From assembly GCA_003167365.1 (NCBI GenBank), contig PMTM01000004.1, forward strand, positions 1-64,000: 64,000 bases of DNA, given 5' to 3'. Source of the stretch: Spartobacteria bacterium. Lineage in GTDB: Bacteria; Verrucomicrobiota; Verrucomicrobiia; Chthoniobacterales; UBA10450. The stretch's first letter is position 1; the number at the start of each line of letters is the position of its first letter. The notes below the pieces were generated by a model. That model was not told where the DNA came from and did not search any database. It was given only the letters and a program-made list of their open reading frames with translations. Position numbers and translations under genes: made by a program. Below are positions 38,809 through 46,862 of the stretch, piece by piece.

Positions 38809-40119
38809 ATGTCCTCGAACGTCCTGCGGACGATCGAAGAGCATGTTCTGCTCGACGGTTTCAAGGTCGTCATCGACCTCGAGAAGAGCCGCGGCTCATA
38901 TATATATGATGCGGTTGACGGGCGACAGCTGATCGATCTCTACGGTTTTTTCGGTTCGCTACCGGTCGGGTTCAATCATCCCTACTTCGATCGAGACGAT
39001 GTAAAGCACGATTTGCTTCGCGCGGCCAAAGTAAAAATCGCTAATTCGGATGTCTATTCCGAAGGCTATGCCGAATTTGTCGAAACGTTCTCGTACATCG
39101 TTGGTTTGCCGCCGCTCGAGCGCTATTTGTTCATCGAGGGCGGCGCGCTCGCGGTCGAAAACTGTTTGAAGGCGGCGATGGATTGGAAGGTGCGCAAGAA
39201 CTTTGCGGCCGGCCGCGGCGAAGTCGGCACTGATGTGTTGCATTTTCGTAAGGCTTTCCATGGCCGGAGCGGTTACACCATGAGCCTAACCAATACCGAT
39301 CCGCGAAAGATTGAGCTTTTCCCAAAATTCGATTGGCCGCGCGTCTCTAATCCATCGATTGATTTCTCGTTGCCCGAGAGCGAGCGCGAGGCTGACGTGA
39401 TTGCGCGCGAAAATGAATCCGAGCGGGAAATCCGGCTCGCGCTTGAGAAGCGAGGCGCCGACATCTGCGCAATTATCATCGAACCAATTCAGGGCGAAGG
39501 CGGCGATAATCATTTTCGCGGGGAATGGCTTAAGAAGTTGAGAGAAATTTGCGACCAGAACGAGATCCTGCTAATTTTCGACGAAATACAATGCGGCATG
39601 GGCGTGACCGGCCGCACTTGGTGTTGTCAGCATTTCGGTGTTGTTCCTGATCTGCTCGCGTTCGGGAAAAAAGCGCAAGTGTGCGGTGTCATGGCCGGCC
39701 CGCGAATTGACGAAGTGAAGGACAACGCGTTTCGATTGCCGAGCCGATTGAACTCAACCTGGGGCGGCAATTTTACCGACATGGTGCGCTCGACCCATTT
39801 CATGCGCATCATCGAAAGTGAAAACTTGATCGAGAATGCACGCCTGATGGGTGAACGCATTGTGAAATCGCTGCGCACGATTGCGGCGGAATTTCCGATC
39901 ATGACTGCGGTGCGCGGTCGCGGCTTGTTCATCGCGTTTGATTTGCCCGATCCGAAAACGCGCGATGAATTCTGGAAAGGCTTATTCGATGCCGGCGTCC
40001 TCACTTTGAAGTCGGGCGAGCGCGCGATTCGTTTTCGTCCCGCGCTCGACCTCACGGCGGAAGTTGTCGATGAAGCGATGGAGTTGTTGCGTAGACAATG
40101 CGCGCGGATGCGAAAATGA
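38809..40119 (+). CDS. lat: L-lysine 6-aminotransferase
   Basis: The product is 436 residues from the ATG at 38809, close to the length of known Lat proteins. It is a class III PLP aminotransferase that moves the epsilon amino group of lysine to 2-oxoglutarate. The Lat pattern is clear: LLDGFKVVIDLEKSRGSY, LYGFFGSLPVGFNHP, FIEGGALAVENCLKAAMDWK, FHGRSGYTMSLTNTDP, LIFDEIQCGMGVTGRTW, and the lysine in LLAFGKKAQVCGVMAGP. The in-frame starts at 38683 and 38731 would add a Ser/Lys-rich lead not seen in the family. With the ALDH7A1-like gene 90 bases downstream it forms a lysine-to-aminoadipate route. Confidence 0.9.
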   Translation: MSSNVLRTIEEHVLLDGFKVVIDLEKSRGSYIYDAVDGRQLIDLYGFFGSLPVGFNHPYFDRDDVKHDLLRAAKVKIANSDVYSEGYAEFVETFSYIVGLPPLERYLFIEGGALAVENCLKAAMDWKVRKNFAAGRGEVGTDVLHFRKAFHGRSGYTMSLTNTDPRKIELFPKFDWPRVSNPSIDFSLPESEREADVIARENESEREIRLALEKRGADICAIIIEPIQGEGGDNHFRGEWLKKLREICDQNEILLIFDEIQCGMGVTGRTWCCQHFGVVPDLLAFGKKAQVCGVMAGPRIDEVKDNAFRLPSRLNSTWGGNFTDMVRSTHFMRIIESENLIENARLMGERIVKSLRTIAAEFPIMTAVRGRGLFIAFDLPDPKTRDEFWKGLFDAGVLTLKSGERAIRFRPALDLTAEVVDEAMELLRRQCARMRK

Positions 40120-40136
40120 GGACGAAGGGCGTTTTG

Positions 40137-40199
40137 GTAGGGCGCGATCTCCGAGCGCGCCGACTAATTTCGACGGACGGTTCGGAGAACAATCCCTAC
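40137..40199. repeat. REPIN between lat and the ALDH7A1-like gene
   Basis: GTAGGGCGCGATCTCCGA on the left, TCGGAGAACAATCCCTAC on the right, 63 bases in total. It lies inside a likely two-gene transcript, ten bases before the next ATG. Confidence 0.75.
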
Positions 40200-40209
40200 C
40201 TGTTTTAGA

Positions 40210-41757
40210 ATGCAATCGGTCCTCGAGAAACTCGGCATCGCCGGGGAAAATCCCGGCGTCTTCTTTGGCGAATGGCGCGGCGGTGGCGCTAAGATCGACA
40301 AGATTTCGCCAATCGACGGGCGCCGATTGGCAAGTGTTCGCACCGCGTCGGACGAAGATTACGAGATCGCAGTCACACACACACAGAAAGCATTTTTGAA
40401 ATGGCGAGAAGTTCCCGGGCCAGTGCGCGGTGAAACGGTCCGTCGCCTGGGCAACGCGCTTCGCGATTTCAAACACGAGCTCGGTCAGCTCGTCACACTT
40501 GAATCCGGGAAGATTCTCGCGGAAGGCGAAGGCGAAGTACAGGAGATGATCGACATCTGCGATCTCGCGGTCGGTCAATCGCGTATGCTTTATGGCTTAA
40601 CCATTCAGTCGGAACGGCCAAGTCATCGTTTGATGGAGCAATGGCATCCGCTCGGCGTGGTCGCGGTTATTTCTGCCTTTAATTTTCCCGTCGCGGTTTG
40701 GTCGTGGAACGCCGCGCTCGCGGCGGTTTGCGGCGACGCCACGATTTGGAAACCGTCCGAGAAAACTCCGCTGACCGCGATCGCGGTCACAAAGATCGCG
40801 GAACGCGTTTGCCGCGAAACCGGAGCCGATCCGGCAATTTTCACTTTGATGATTGGCGATGGTCCGAGTATCGGACAAAAGCTCGCGGCGGATCGCCGCA
40901 TTCCATTGGTTTCGGCGACCGGTTCTGTGCGCATGGGTCTCGATGTCGCGAAAACGGTTCACGGTCGTCTGGGCAAAACGATCATGGAGCTCGGCGGGAA
41001 CAACGCGCTCATCGTCTGCCCGAGCGCCGATCTCGACATGGCGACGCAATCGATCTTCTTCGGCGCGGTCGGGACAACCGGGCAACGTTGCACGTCCACG
41101 CGTCGCGTCATTATGCACGAATCGGTGGCCGATAAAGTGCGCAAGAAACTTTTGGCTGCTTACAAAACGGTGCCGATCGGCAATCCGCTCGATAAGAAGA
41201 CGTTGATGGGCCCCTTAATAGATAAGAATGCAGTTGATATGGTGCAGCATTCTATCCAGCGATTGAAGGATGAGGGCGGCGAAGTTCTTTACGGCGGCGA
41301 ACGGCTCGACGGCGCGCAATTTCCCGGTGGCTGTTACATGACACCGTGTCTCGCCAACGCGAAGCCAAACTTTGAAATCATTCAACACGAGACCTTCGGC
41401 CCGCTGCTTTACTTGATGACCTATCGTGATTTTGACGAAGCCATCGCGATCCAGAACAACGTGCCGCAAGGTTTGACCTCGGCAATTTTCACGAACGACA
41501 TGCGCGAGGCGGAGAAATTCATCAGCGCGGCTGGAAGCGACTGCGGCATCGCCAACGTCAACACCGGCACGAGCGGCGCGGAGATCGGCGGCGCGTTCGG
41601 CGGTGAAAAGAACACTGGCGGCGGACGGGAGAGCGGAAGCGATTCGTGGAAGAGCTACATGCGCAGGCAGACGAATACGATTAATTTTTCCACCGAACTT
41701 CCGCTGGCCCAGGGAATCCAATTTGGCAGCGACGACGCCGGCAGTGCGACGGCGTGA
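40210..41757 (+). CDS. amaB: Alpha-aminoadipic semialdehyde dehydrogenase (ALDH7A1-like)
   Basis: The product is 515 residues. Features of the ALDH7 branch are EWHPLGVVAVISAFNFPVAV-type sequence near 140, VSATGSVRMGLDVAKTVHGR, the base Glu in IMELGGNNALIV, and the catalytic Cys in GTTGQRCTSTRR. It oxidises 2-aminoadipate 6-semialdehyde (or its cyclic form P6C) to 2-aminoadipate with NAD. Lat, immediately upstream, supplies that semialdehyde from lysine. The product would pass via 2-oxoadipate to glutaryl-CoA, whose dehydrogenase is the next gene, on the opposite strand. Confidence 0.9.
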   Translation: MQSVLEKLGIAGENPGVFFGEWRGGGAKIDKISPIDGRRLASVRTASDEDYEIAVTHTQKAFLKWREVPGPVRGETVRRLGNALRDFKHELGQLVTLESGKILAEGEGEVQEMIDICDLAVGQSRMLYGLTIQSERPSHRLMEQWHPLGVVAVISAFNFPVAVWSWNAALAAVCGDATIWKPSEKTPLTAIAVTKIAERVCRETGADPAIFTLMIGDGPSIGQKLAADRRIPLVSATGSVRMGLDVAKTVHGRLGKTIMELGGNNALIVCPSADLDMATQSIFFGAVGTTGQRCTSTRRVIMHESVADKVRKKLLAAYKTVPIGNPLDKKTLMGPLIDKNAVDMVQHSIQRLKDEGGEVLYGGERLDGAQFPGGCYMTPCLANAKPNFEIIQHETFGPLLYLMTYRDFDEAIAIQNNVPQGLTSAIFTNDMREAEKFISAAGSDCGIANVNTGTSGAEIGGAFGGEKNTGGGRESGSDSWKSYMRRQTNTINFSTELPLAQGIQFGSDDAGSATA

Positions 41758-41770
41758 CCTGAATAACTGA

Positions 41771-42970
41771 TCAGCCGGCGAAGGCCGACATTTCGGTGAT
41801 GTGCCGGCCGAGCACCAGCAGATGGATATCGTGCGTGCCCTCGTAGGTCTTCACGCTTTCGAGATTGCACATGTGTCGAAAGCACTGGTGCTCATCGAGG
41901 ATCCCAACACCACCAAGGATGTCGCGCGCGGTGCGCGCGGCGTCGAGCGCGATCTCGACGTTGTTCATCTTGGCCATGGAAATGTGGTAGTGCCGCGTCG
42001 TGCCGGCGTCTTGCAATTGCGCCAGGCGGTGAGCCAGCAGTTGGGCTTTGGTAATATCGGTGAGCATGCGCGCCAACTTCGCCTGCACCAGCTGGAAACC
42101 GCCGATGGCGCGGTCGAATTGCACGCGGCGCATCGCGTACTGCCGCGCTTCATCGTAACACGCCATCGCCGCCCCGATTGCGCCCCAGGCGATTCCGTAA
42201 CGTGCCTGGTTCACACATAAGAGCGGCGATTTTAGTCCGCCGCTTTGCGGCAACAACGCGGTCGCCGGTATGGCGCAGTCGTCGAATTCGAGCGTCGCCG
42301 TCAACGCCGCGCGTAGCGAAAGTTTGCCCTCGATCAGCGCCGCCGTGAAACCCGGCGTACCCTTTTCGACTAGGAATCCACGTATCGCGCCGGCATTGTC
42401 CGGATCGACGCCGGCTTCGCCCTCAACCTTGGCCCACACCACTGCCACGTCGGCGATGGTGCCGTTGCCAATCCACTTCTTTGCTCCGCTGAGGCGATAA
42501 CCGTCGCCGGTCTTGCGCGCGCGACAGCGCAGAGCGGCGGGATTCGAACCGAAGTCGGGCTCCGTGAGTGCAAAACAACCGAGCTTCGTGCCCTCCGCCA
42601 TCGCCGGCAGCCAGTGTTTTTTTTGCTCTTCCGAGCCGAGCAGATTGATCGCCATCATGGCGAGTGAGCCCTGGACGGAGGCAAAGGTGCGCAGTCCACT
42701 ATCGCCACGTTCGAGCTCCTGCATGATCAAGCCGGCGGCGACACTCCCGAGCCCGGCACAGCCGTAGCCTTTGATGCTCGGCCCGAAGACACCGAGCTGT
42801 GCCAGCTCCGGCACGAACTCCGTGGGGAACGTGCCATCGCGATAGTGTTGCGCGACCACCGGCAGAAAGCGCTCCTGCACCCAATGGCGCACGGCATCTC
42901 GTGTGCGGCGCTCGTCCGCCGTCAGCAGTTCATCGAGATTGTAGAAGTCAACCGCTTCAAACGTTGGCAT
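41771..42970 (-). CDS. gcdH: Glutaryl-CoA dehydrogenase-like acyl-CoA dehydrogenase
   Basis: The product is 399 residues, family length. GcdH-type marks are GDSGLRTFASVQGSLAMMAI, KLGCFALTEPDFGSNPAALR, LSLRAALTATLEFDD, a run of ARYGIAWGAIGAAMACYDEA, and the catalytic Glu region VKTYEGTHDIHLLVLGRHIT. GcdH oxidises and decarboxylates glutaryl-CoA to crotonyl-CoA. It converges with the ALDH7A1-like gene 13 bases away, which supports a lysine pathway role. Other short-chain acyl-CoA dehydrogenases look similar, so the substrate remains inferred. Confidence 0.85.
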   Translation of the reverse strand: MPTFEAVDFYNLDELLTADERRTRDAVRHWVQERFLPVVAQHYRDGTFPTEFVPELAQLGVFGPSIKGYGCAGLGSVAAGLIMQELERGDSGLRTFASVQGSLAMMAINLLGSEEQKKHWLPAMAEGTKLGCFALTEPDFGSNPAALRCRARKTGDGYRLSGAKKWIGNGTIADVAVVWAKVEGEAGVDPDNAGAIRGFLVEKGTPGFTAALIEGKLSLRAALTATLEFDDCAIPATALLPQSGGLKSPLLCVNQARYGIAWGAIGAAMACYDEARQYAMRRVQFDRAIGGFQLVQAKLARMLTDITKAQLLAHRLAQLQDAGTTRHYHISMAKMNNVEIALDAARTARDILGGVGILDEHQCFRHMCNLESVKTYEGTHDIHLLVLGRHITEMSAFAG

Positions 42971-43028
42971 CGCTTTATCTCCTCTGATGTCAGCCTAACA
43001 GCGGCCGCGTCTCGACTCCAACTCGCCT

Positions 43029-44495
43029 TTAGGTGTGAACGGCTTCGCGAGCCGTGGTTAGCTCAAAGAGTCCGTCAAGGTTCTTGGCCGTTTCAATACT
43101 CATGATGAAGTTCTGCAGTTTTTTGCATTGATCCTTGCCGATGACATCGCCGCCAAGCGCGGTGAACTTCACCGCGATTTCTTCCTCGGTCATTGGATCG
43201 CGCGGATCGCCTTTGGGAACATCGACGCGGGTGGAGTGTGACGCGCCGTTATTGGTGGTGATGGTCACGCGACTCGGCTGAAACTTGGGAAAGAGCGCTT
43301 CGAACTCTTCGTTGGGCACTACTTTCACTTTGTCCATGATTGGAATGAGCGCCTTATCCAGCACGCGCTCTTCTTTGAATTGCAGCGGCGTCACCATGCC
43401 GTCGACCAGTCCCGCAGCCATGCAATAAGGCAGCGAATGATCGGCGGTTTCTTTGGAGTCCGGTCGATACTTGTGCGGATCGCCCAGAATGTCGGCGGCG
43501 CGCGCGATCACTTCCACTTTGATTTCCTTCACGTCGTTGGCCTGAATGTTGTGTTTCTTGACCGTCTTCATCATGGCCGTGAGTGGCGAGTGACTGAGTG
43601 CCTCGATTGGGAAACTCTTCATGCCGCAGTCAAGGATGCGATAGTGAGACTTGCTTGAGCTGGGAAGATCCTCGACCAGCGCCTCGGCGTCGAAAGTGGC
43701 TGGTTGTCCCTTGTATTGCACATGTTTGAACACGGCGAACAAACCTTCTTTGCCATCGATGATGTGTTCGGGACCGGAAAATCCGCCGCGCGCCAGAAGC
43801 GCGCTCTCGGCGCCCATGCGCCCCGCCCACGGATCCACCGTGTTCTTCATGTTGGTCAACTTGCCCGCCGTCACCGCGCCCGGACAAAATGTTCGCGACG
43901 CGCTGATACCCATGGCCGACACCATTTGCGCCGGCGTGAGATTCAGCACTCGACCGGCCGCGATTGGCGCCGCGAACGCGCTCAGTGTGGCGTGATGCCA
44001 ACCGTATTCGCGCACGCCCGGCCGGCCCACTTCGCAAAGACGCATTTCAATTTCGTAGGCGATGATGGTGGCGAGAATCAGATCCTGGCCGCCCAGACCT
44101 TCGCTTTCACAGAGTGCCAGCAGCGCGGCGATGAGATCGCTGGGATGGCATGGATCGGCCTTCCAATAAATGTCGTTGTAATCCATGGCGCGGATCATGT
44201 GGCCATTCAAAAACGACGCATCCACCGGATTGGTTTTGAAACCGGAGACAAATGCCGTGGCGCTGCCTTTCCCGCCGCCCTCGCCCGCCGTGGCGGACAT
44301 CGCGCGGTAATGCTTCAGTAAAATCTTGGCGTCATCTTGCTGACTGCCGCCCAAAGCGCAGCCGATGGAATCGAACCAGAATAATTTCGCCGCCTGGATG
44401 GCTTCGGGAGAAAGATGCTCGTATTTCAGAGCGCAAGCCCATTCGGCGATTACGTATGAGAGAAGACGCTTCGATTCAGTTGGTTGATGTGCCAT
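43029..44495 (-). CDS. MmgE/PrpD family protein
   Basis: The product is 488 residues. The family outline is present: LSPEAIQAAKLFWFDSIGCA, the active-site region SFLNGHMIRAMDYNDIYWKA with DPCHPSDLIAALLAL, ASRTFCPGAVTAGKLTNMKN, and a C-terminal FPIEALSHSPLTAMM. MmgE/PrpD includes 2-methylcitrate dehydratase and cis-aconitate decarboxylase, so the reaction is probably water loss or decarboxylation on a tricarboxylate, but the substrate is not readable. No methylcitrate synthase or lyase is beside it. It lies 58 bases upstream of gcdH on the same strand. Confidence 0.85.
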   Translation of the reverse strand: MAHQPTESKRLLSYVIAEWACALKYEHLSPEAIQAAKLFWFDSIGCALGGSQQDDAKILLKHYRAMSATAGEGGGKGSATAFVSGFKTNPVDASFLNGHMIRAMDYNDIYWKADPCHPSDLIAALLALCESEGLGGQDLILATIIAYEIEMRLCEVGRPGVREYGWHHATLSAFAAPIAAGRVLNLTPAQMVSAMGISASRTFCPGAVTAGKLTNMKNTVDPWAGRMGAESALLARGGFSGPEHIIDGKEGLFAVFKHVQYKGQPATFDAEALVEDLPSSSKSHYRILDCGMKSFPIEALSHSPLTAMMKTVKKHNIQANDVKEIKVEVIARAADILGDPHKYRPDSKETADHSLPYCMAAGLVDGMVTPLQFKEERVLDKALIPIMDKVKVVPNEEFEALFPKFQPSRVTITTNNGASHSTRVDVPKGDPRDPMTEEEIAVKFTALGGDVIGKDQCKKLQNFIMSIETAKNLDGLFELTTAREAVHT

Positions 44496-44561
44496 GACAT
44501 GTCGATCTTGATTGGGCCGCGCAGATTTTCAAGCCGTAGATAGAAGTGGTCTATCGACACT

Positions 44562-44758
44562 GTAGCCGCCTCGCTCTGTCGAGGCGCAGGCCCAAGTGCT
44601 TCAAGCGGCAGCGATAAATCGGAGCAAGGCCAGCCTTGCTCTAAAATTGACAGTGTGTCAAAAGACAAGGCCATGAACACGCGCGAGCGGGAGCCGCGCG
44701 GGTAGGCGGTAATGCAGTCCGCCGCGGCGGACTGGCGCGACCCCGAAGGCCTTCGGGG
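44562..44758. repeat. Cluster of palindromes upstream of the TPR operon
   Basis: Holds a GTAG-headed REP with arms CGCCTCG and CGAGGCG (44567-44586), the hairpin GAGCAAGG-CCAG-CCTTGCTC (44622-44641), and the perfect palindromes AGTCCGCCGCGGCGGACT (44716-44733) and CCCCGAAGGCCTTCGGGG (44741-44758). The gap 44496-44840 has no gene. The promoter of the TPR operon presumably lies in its last 80 bases. Confidence 0.8.
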
Positions 44759-44840
44759 GAGTGACCAAGAGTTAGGATGCAAACTTCGTTGATCTTACTT
44801 ATTCCTATCCTTTTGAAGCCCAGCGCCCGAGGATGAAAAC

Positions 44841-46862
44841 ATGAAGTCTGGCAACTTCTTTAGCGAGCTGAAGCGGCGCAACGTTTACAAAGTTGCCGTC
44901 GCCTATGCGATTGTCGGCTGGCTCCTCGTTCAAATTGCCACGCAGGTTTTTCCATTCCTGGAAATTCCCAACTGGGTTGTAAGACTAGTCATCGCAATTG
45001 TCGTAATCGGATTTCCGATCGCTCTCGTCATCGCGTGGGCTTTTGAAGCGACTCCGGAAGGAATCAAGCGAACGGAGATTGCCGATGCGATGCCGGCGGC
45101 GGCGACCGGACACAAGAAGCACGCTTGGATCTACATCGTTGTGATCTGTGGCGCGATTTCAGTGGCGTTGTTTTCCCTCGGCCGTTATACCGCCGGAAAC
45201 AAAACCGTATCGTCTAACGAGTTTTCGAACAAATCGATTGCCGTTCTGCCATTCGAAAATTTGAGCAGTGACAAAGAGAACGCATATTTCGCCGAGGGAA
45301 TTCAGGATGAAATCCTGACACGACTGGCAAAGATCGGTGCGCTCAAAGTGATCTCGCGAACATCGACTTCACATTTCGCGAGCAGTCCGCAAAACCTTCC
45401 CGAAATTGCGCGACAACTCGGTGTCGCGAACATTTTGGAAGGCACTGTGCAAAAGGCGCGTGACGCCGTGCACGTGAATGTGCAATTGATCCGCGCGGCC
45501 ACGGACGATCATCTTTGGGCGGAAAGCTACGATCGAAACCTGGACGACATCTTTGGAGTTGAAAAAGAAGTGGCGCAAAGCATCGCTTCGGCGCTGAATG
45601 CGAAGCTAACCGGTGCGGAAGAGAAAGCTCTCGCGGATAAACCTACGACTAACCTCGCAGCTTATGGCGCTTATCTCCGAGGTAATACGCAGTTTTGGGA
45701 GATCAACGAACAATCGCTCCTGGCGGCCGAGAAATCTTATAAAGAGGCGGTTCGCCTTGATTCTCAGTTTGCCATCGCCTGGGCTGCGCTCGCCCGAGTC
45801 GACGCTGTTCTCTTTTTGATCGACGACACAACGCCGGCACGACACGCAGCCGCAGAACAAGCCCTGAACGAAGCTGAGCATTTACAGCCGCAGGCTGCGG
45901 AAACAAAAGTAGCACGCGGTTACTTTGCCTACCTCGTGCAACATGACTTAAAAGGAACGGTCGATCTCATGGAGCAGGCGCATCGAACTTGGCCAAACAA
46001 CGCCGAGGTTTTGCAGCTCCTGGCATTTGCGGCGGCTCGTCTTGGCGAGTGGAAGAAGTCCGACGATGCCTTGGATCAGGCCGTCGTTTTGAATCCAAGA
46101 GATCTCGCAACGCGGAGATGGGCTTTGAATAACCGCTTTGATGCGCGTGATTTTGTCACGGCACGCCGTATGACCGACGACGCGCTGCAAGTTTGGCCGG
46201 ATGAACCAAACCTACTGGGCTACAAAGCTCAGACCTACCAGGCTTCAGGCCAGCTCGATGAAGCACAGGCGCTCGTAGATCGGATAAAGCCGCGCTTGAA
46301 AGATTATGATGCCGTCTCCACCATTTGGTATCAGGCCAAGCTGCGACGCGATCCGGCGGCAGCCATTAAGATCCTCGAGCCGCTCGCTCGTCCGACCGAC
46401 TCAGGATTCGATTGGATGTTTAGCGCCGCCCAGCTCGCCGATCTTCAAGCTCTCGCTGGAGATAACGCTTCGTCGCAATCCAACTTCCGCCAGGTCCGCG
46501 ACCGCGCCAGCGCGCTTGCGCAGGAGCAACCTGACAACGTGCGCTTCCTCAGTCCCCTGGCTCAGGCCTTAAGTCACCTTGGTGAAAAGAAGGCGACTTT
46601 TCGTGTTATCGACCGAGCGATGGAATTGCGCGCCGGAGATCTGCGCAACCAACCCAGCTGGGAGGAGGAACGCGCCCGCGTCCTGGCGTTGTTCGGCGAA
46701 AAGGATCAGGCGATCGAGATCCTGCAACGCCTGCTGCGGACGCGCTATTCCGGTTGGGCCTTTATGCCGCTCACACCAGCCTTGCTCCGACTCGATCCGG
46801 ATTTTGATCCGCTGCGCGGCAATCCGCGCTTTGAAAAACTTTGCCAGGAAAAAACGAAGTGA
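44841..46862 (+). CDS. Membrane TolB-N/TPR protein, paralog 1 of 5
   Basis: The product is 673 residues. The N-terminal module FFSELKRRNVYKVAVAYAIV carries a membrane segment, followed by a second span (WVVRLVIAIVVIGFPIALVI) and AFEATPEGIKRTE, then a third hydrophobic span (YIVVICGAISVALFSLG). Next is a TolB-N/FlgO-like domain from KSIAVLPFENLSSDKENAYF through LWAESYDRNLDDIFGVEKEV (about residues 130-260), then TPR helices to the end. The last motif is FDPLRGNPRFEKL. Proteins with this layout usually end in the cytoplasm or periplasm as scaffolds; a catalytic site is not seen. The stop overlaps the next start by GTGA. Confidence 0.85.
   Translation: MKSGNFFSELKRRNVYKVAVAYAIVGWLLVQIATQVFPFLEIPNWVVRLVIAIVVIGFPIALVIAWAFEATPEGIKRTEIADAMPAAATGHKKHAWIYIVVICGAISVALFSLGRYTAGNKTVSSNEFSNKSIAVLPFENLSSDKENAYFAEGIQDEILTRLAKIGALKVISRTSTSHFASSPQNLPEIARQLGVANILEGTVQKARDAVHVNVQLIRAATDDHLWAESYDRNLDDIFGVEKEVAQSIASALNAKLTGAEEKALADKPTTNLAAYGAYLRGNTQFWEINEQSLLAAEKSYKEAVRLDSQFAIAWAALARVDAVLFLIDDTTPARHAAAEQALNEAEHLQPQAAETKVARGYFAYLVQHDLKGTVDLMEQAHRTWPNNAEVLQLLAFAAARLGEWKKSDDALDQAVVLNPRDLATRRWALNNRFDARDFVTARRMTDDALQVWPDEPNLLGYKAQTYQASGQLDEAQALVDRIKPRLKDYDAVSTIWYQAKLRRDPAAAIKILEPLARPTDSGFDWMFSAAQLADLQALAGDNASSQSNFRQVRDRASALAQEQPDNVRFLSPLAQALSHLGEKKATFRVIDRAMELRAGDLRNQPSWEEERARVLALFGEKDQAIEILQRLLRTRYSGWAFMPLTPALLRLDPDFDPLRGNPRFEKLCQEKTK

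Noticed and set aside
44562-44758. tRNA or other structured RNA upstream of the TPR operon
   Set aside because: The palindromes do not form a cloverleaf and match the dispersed REP elements.
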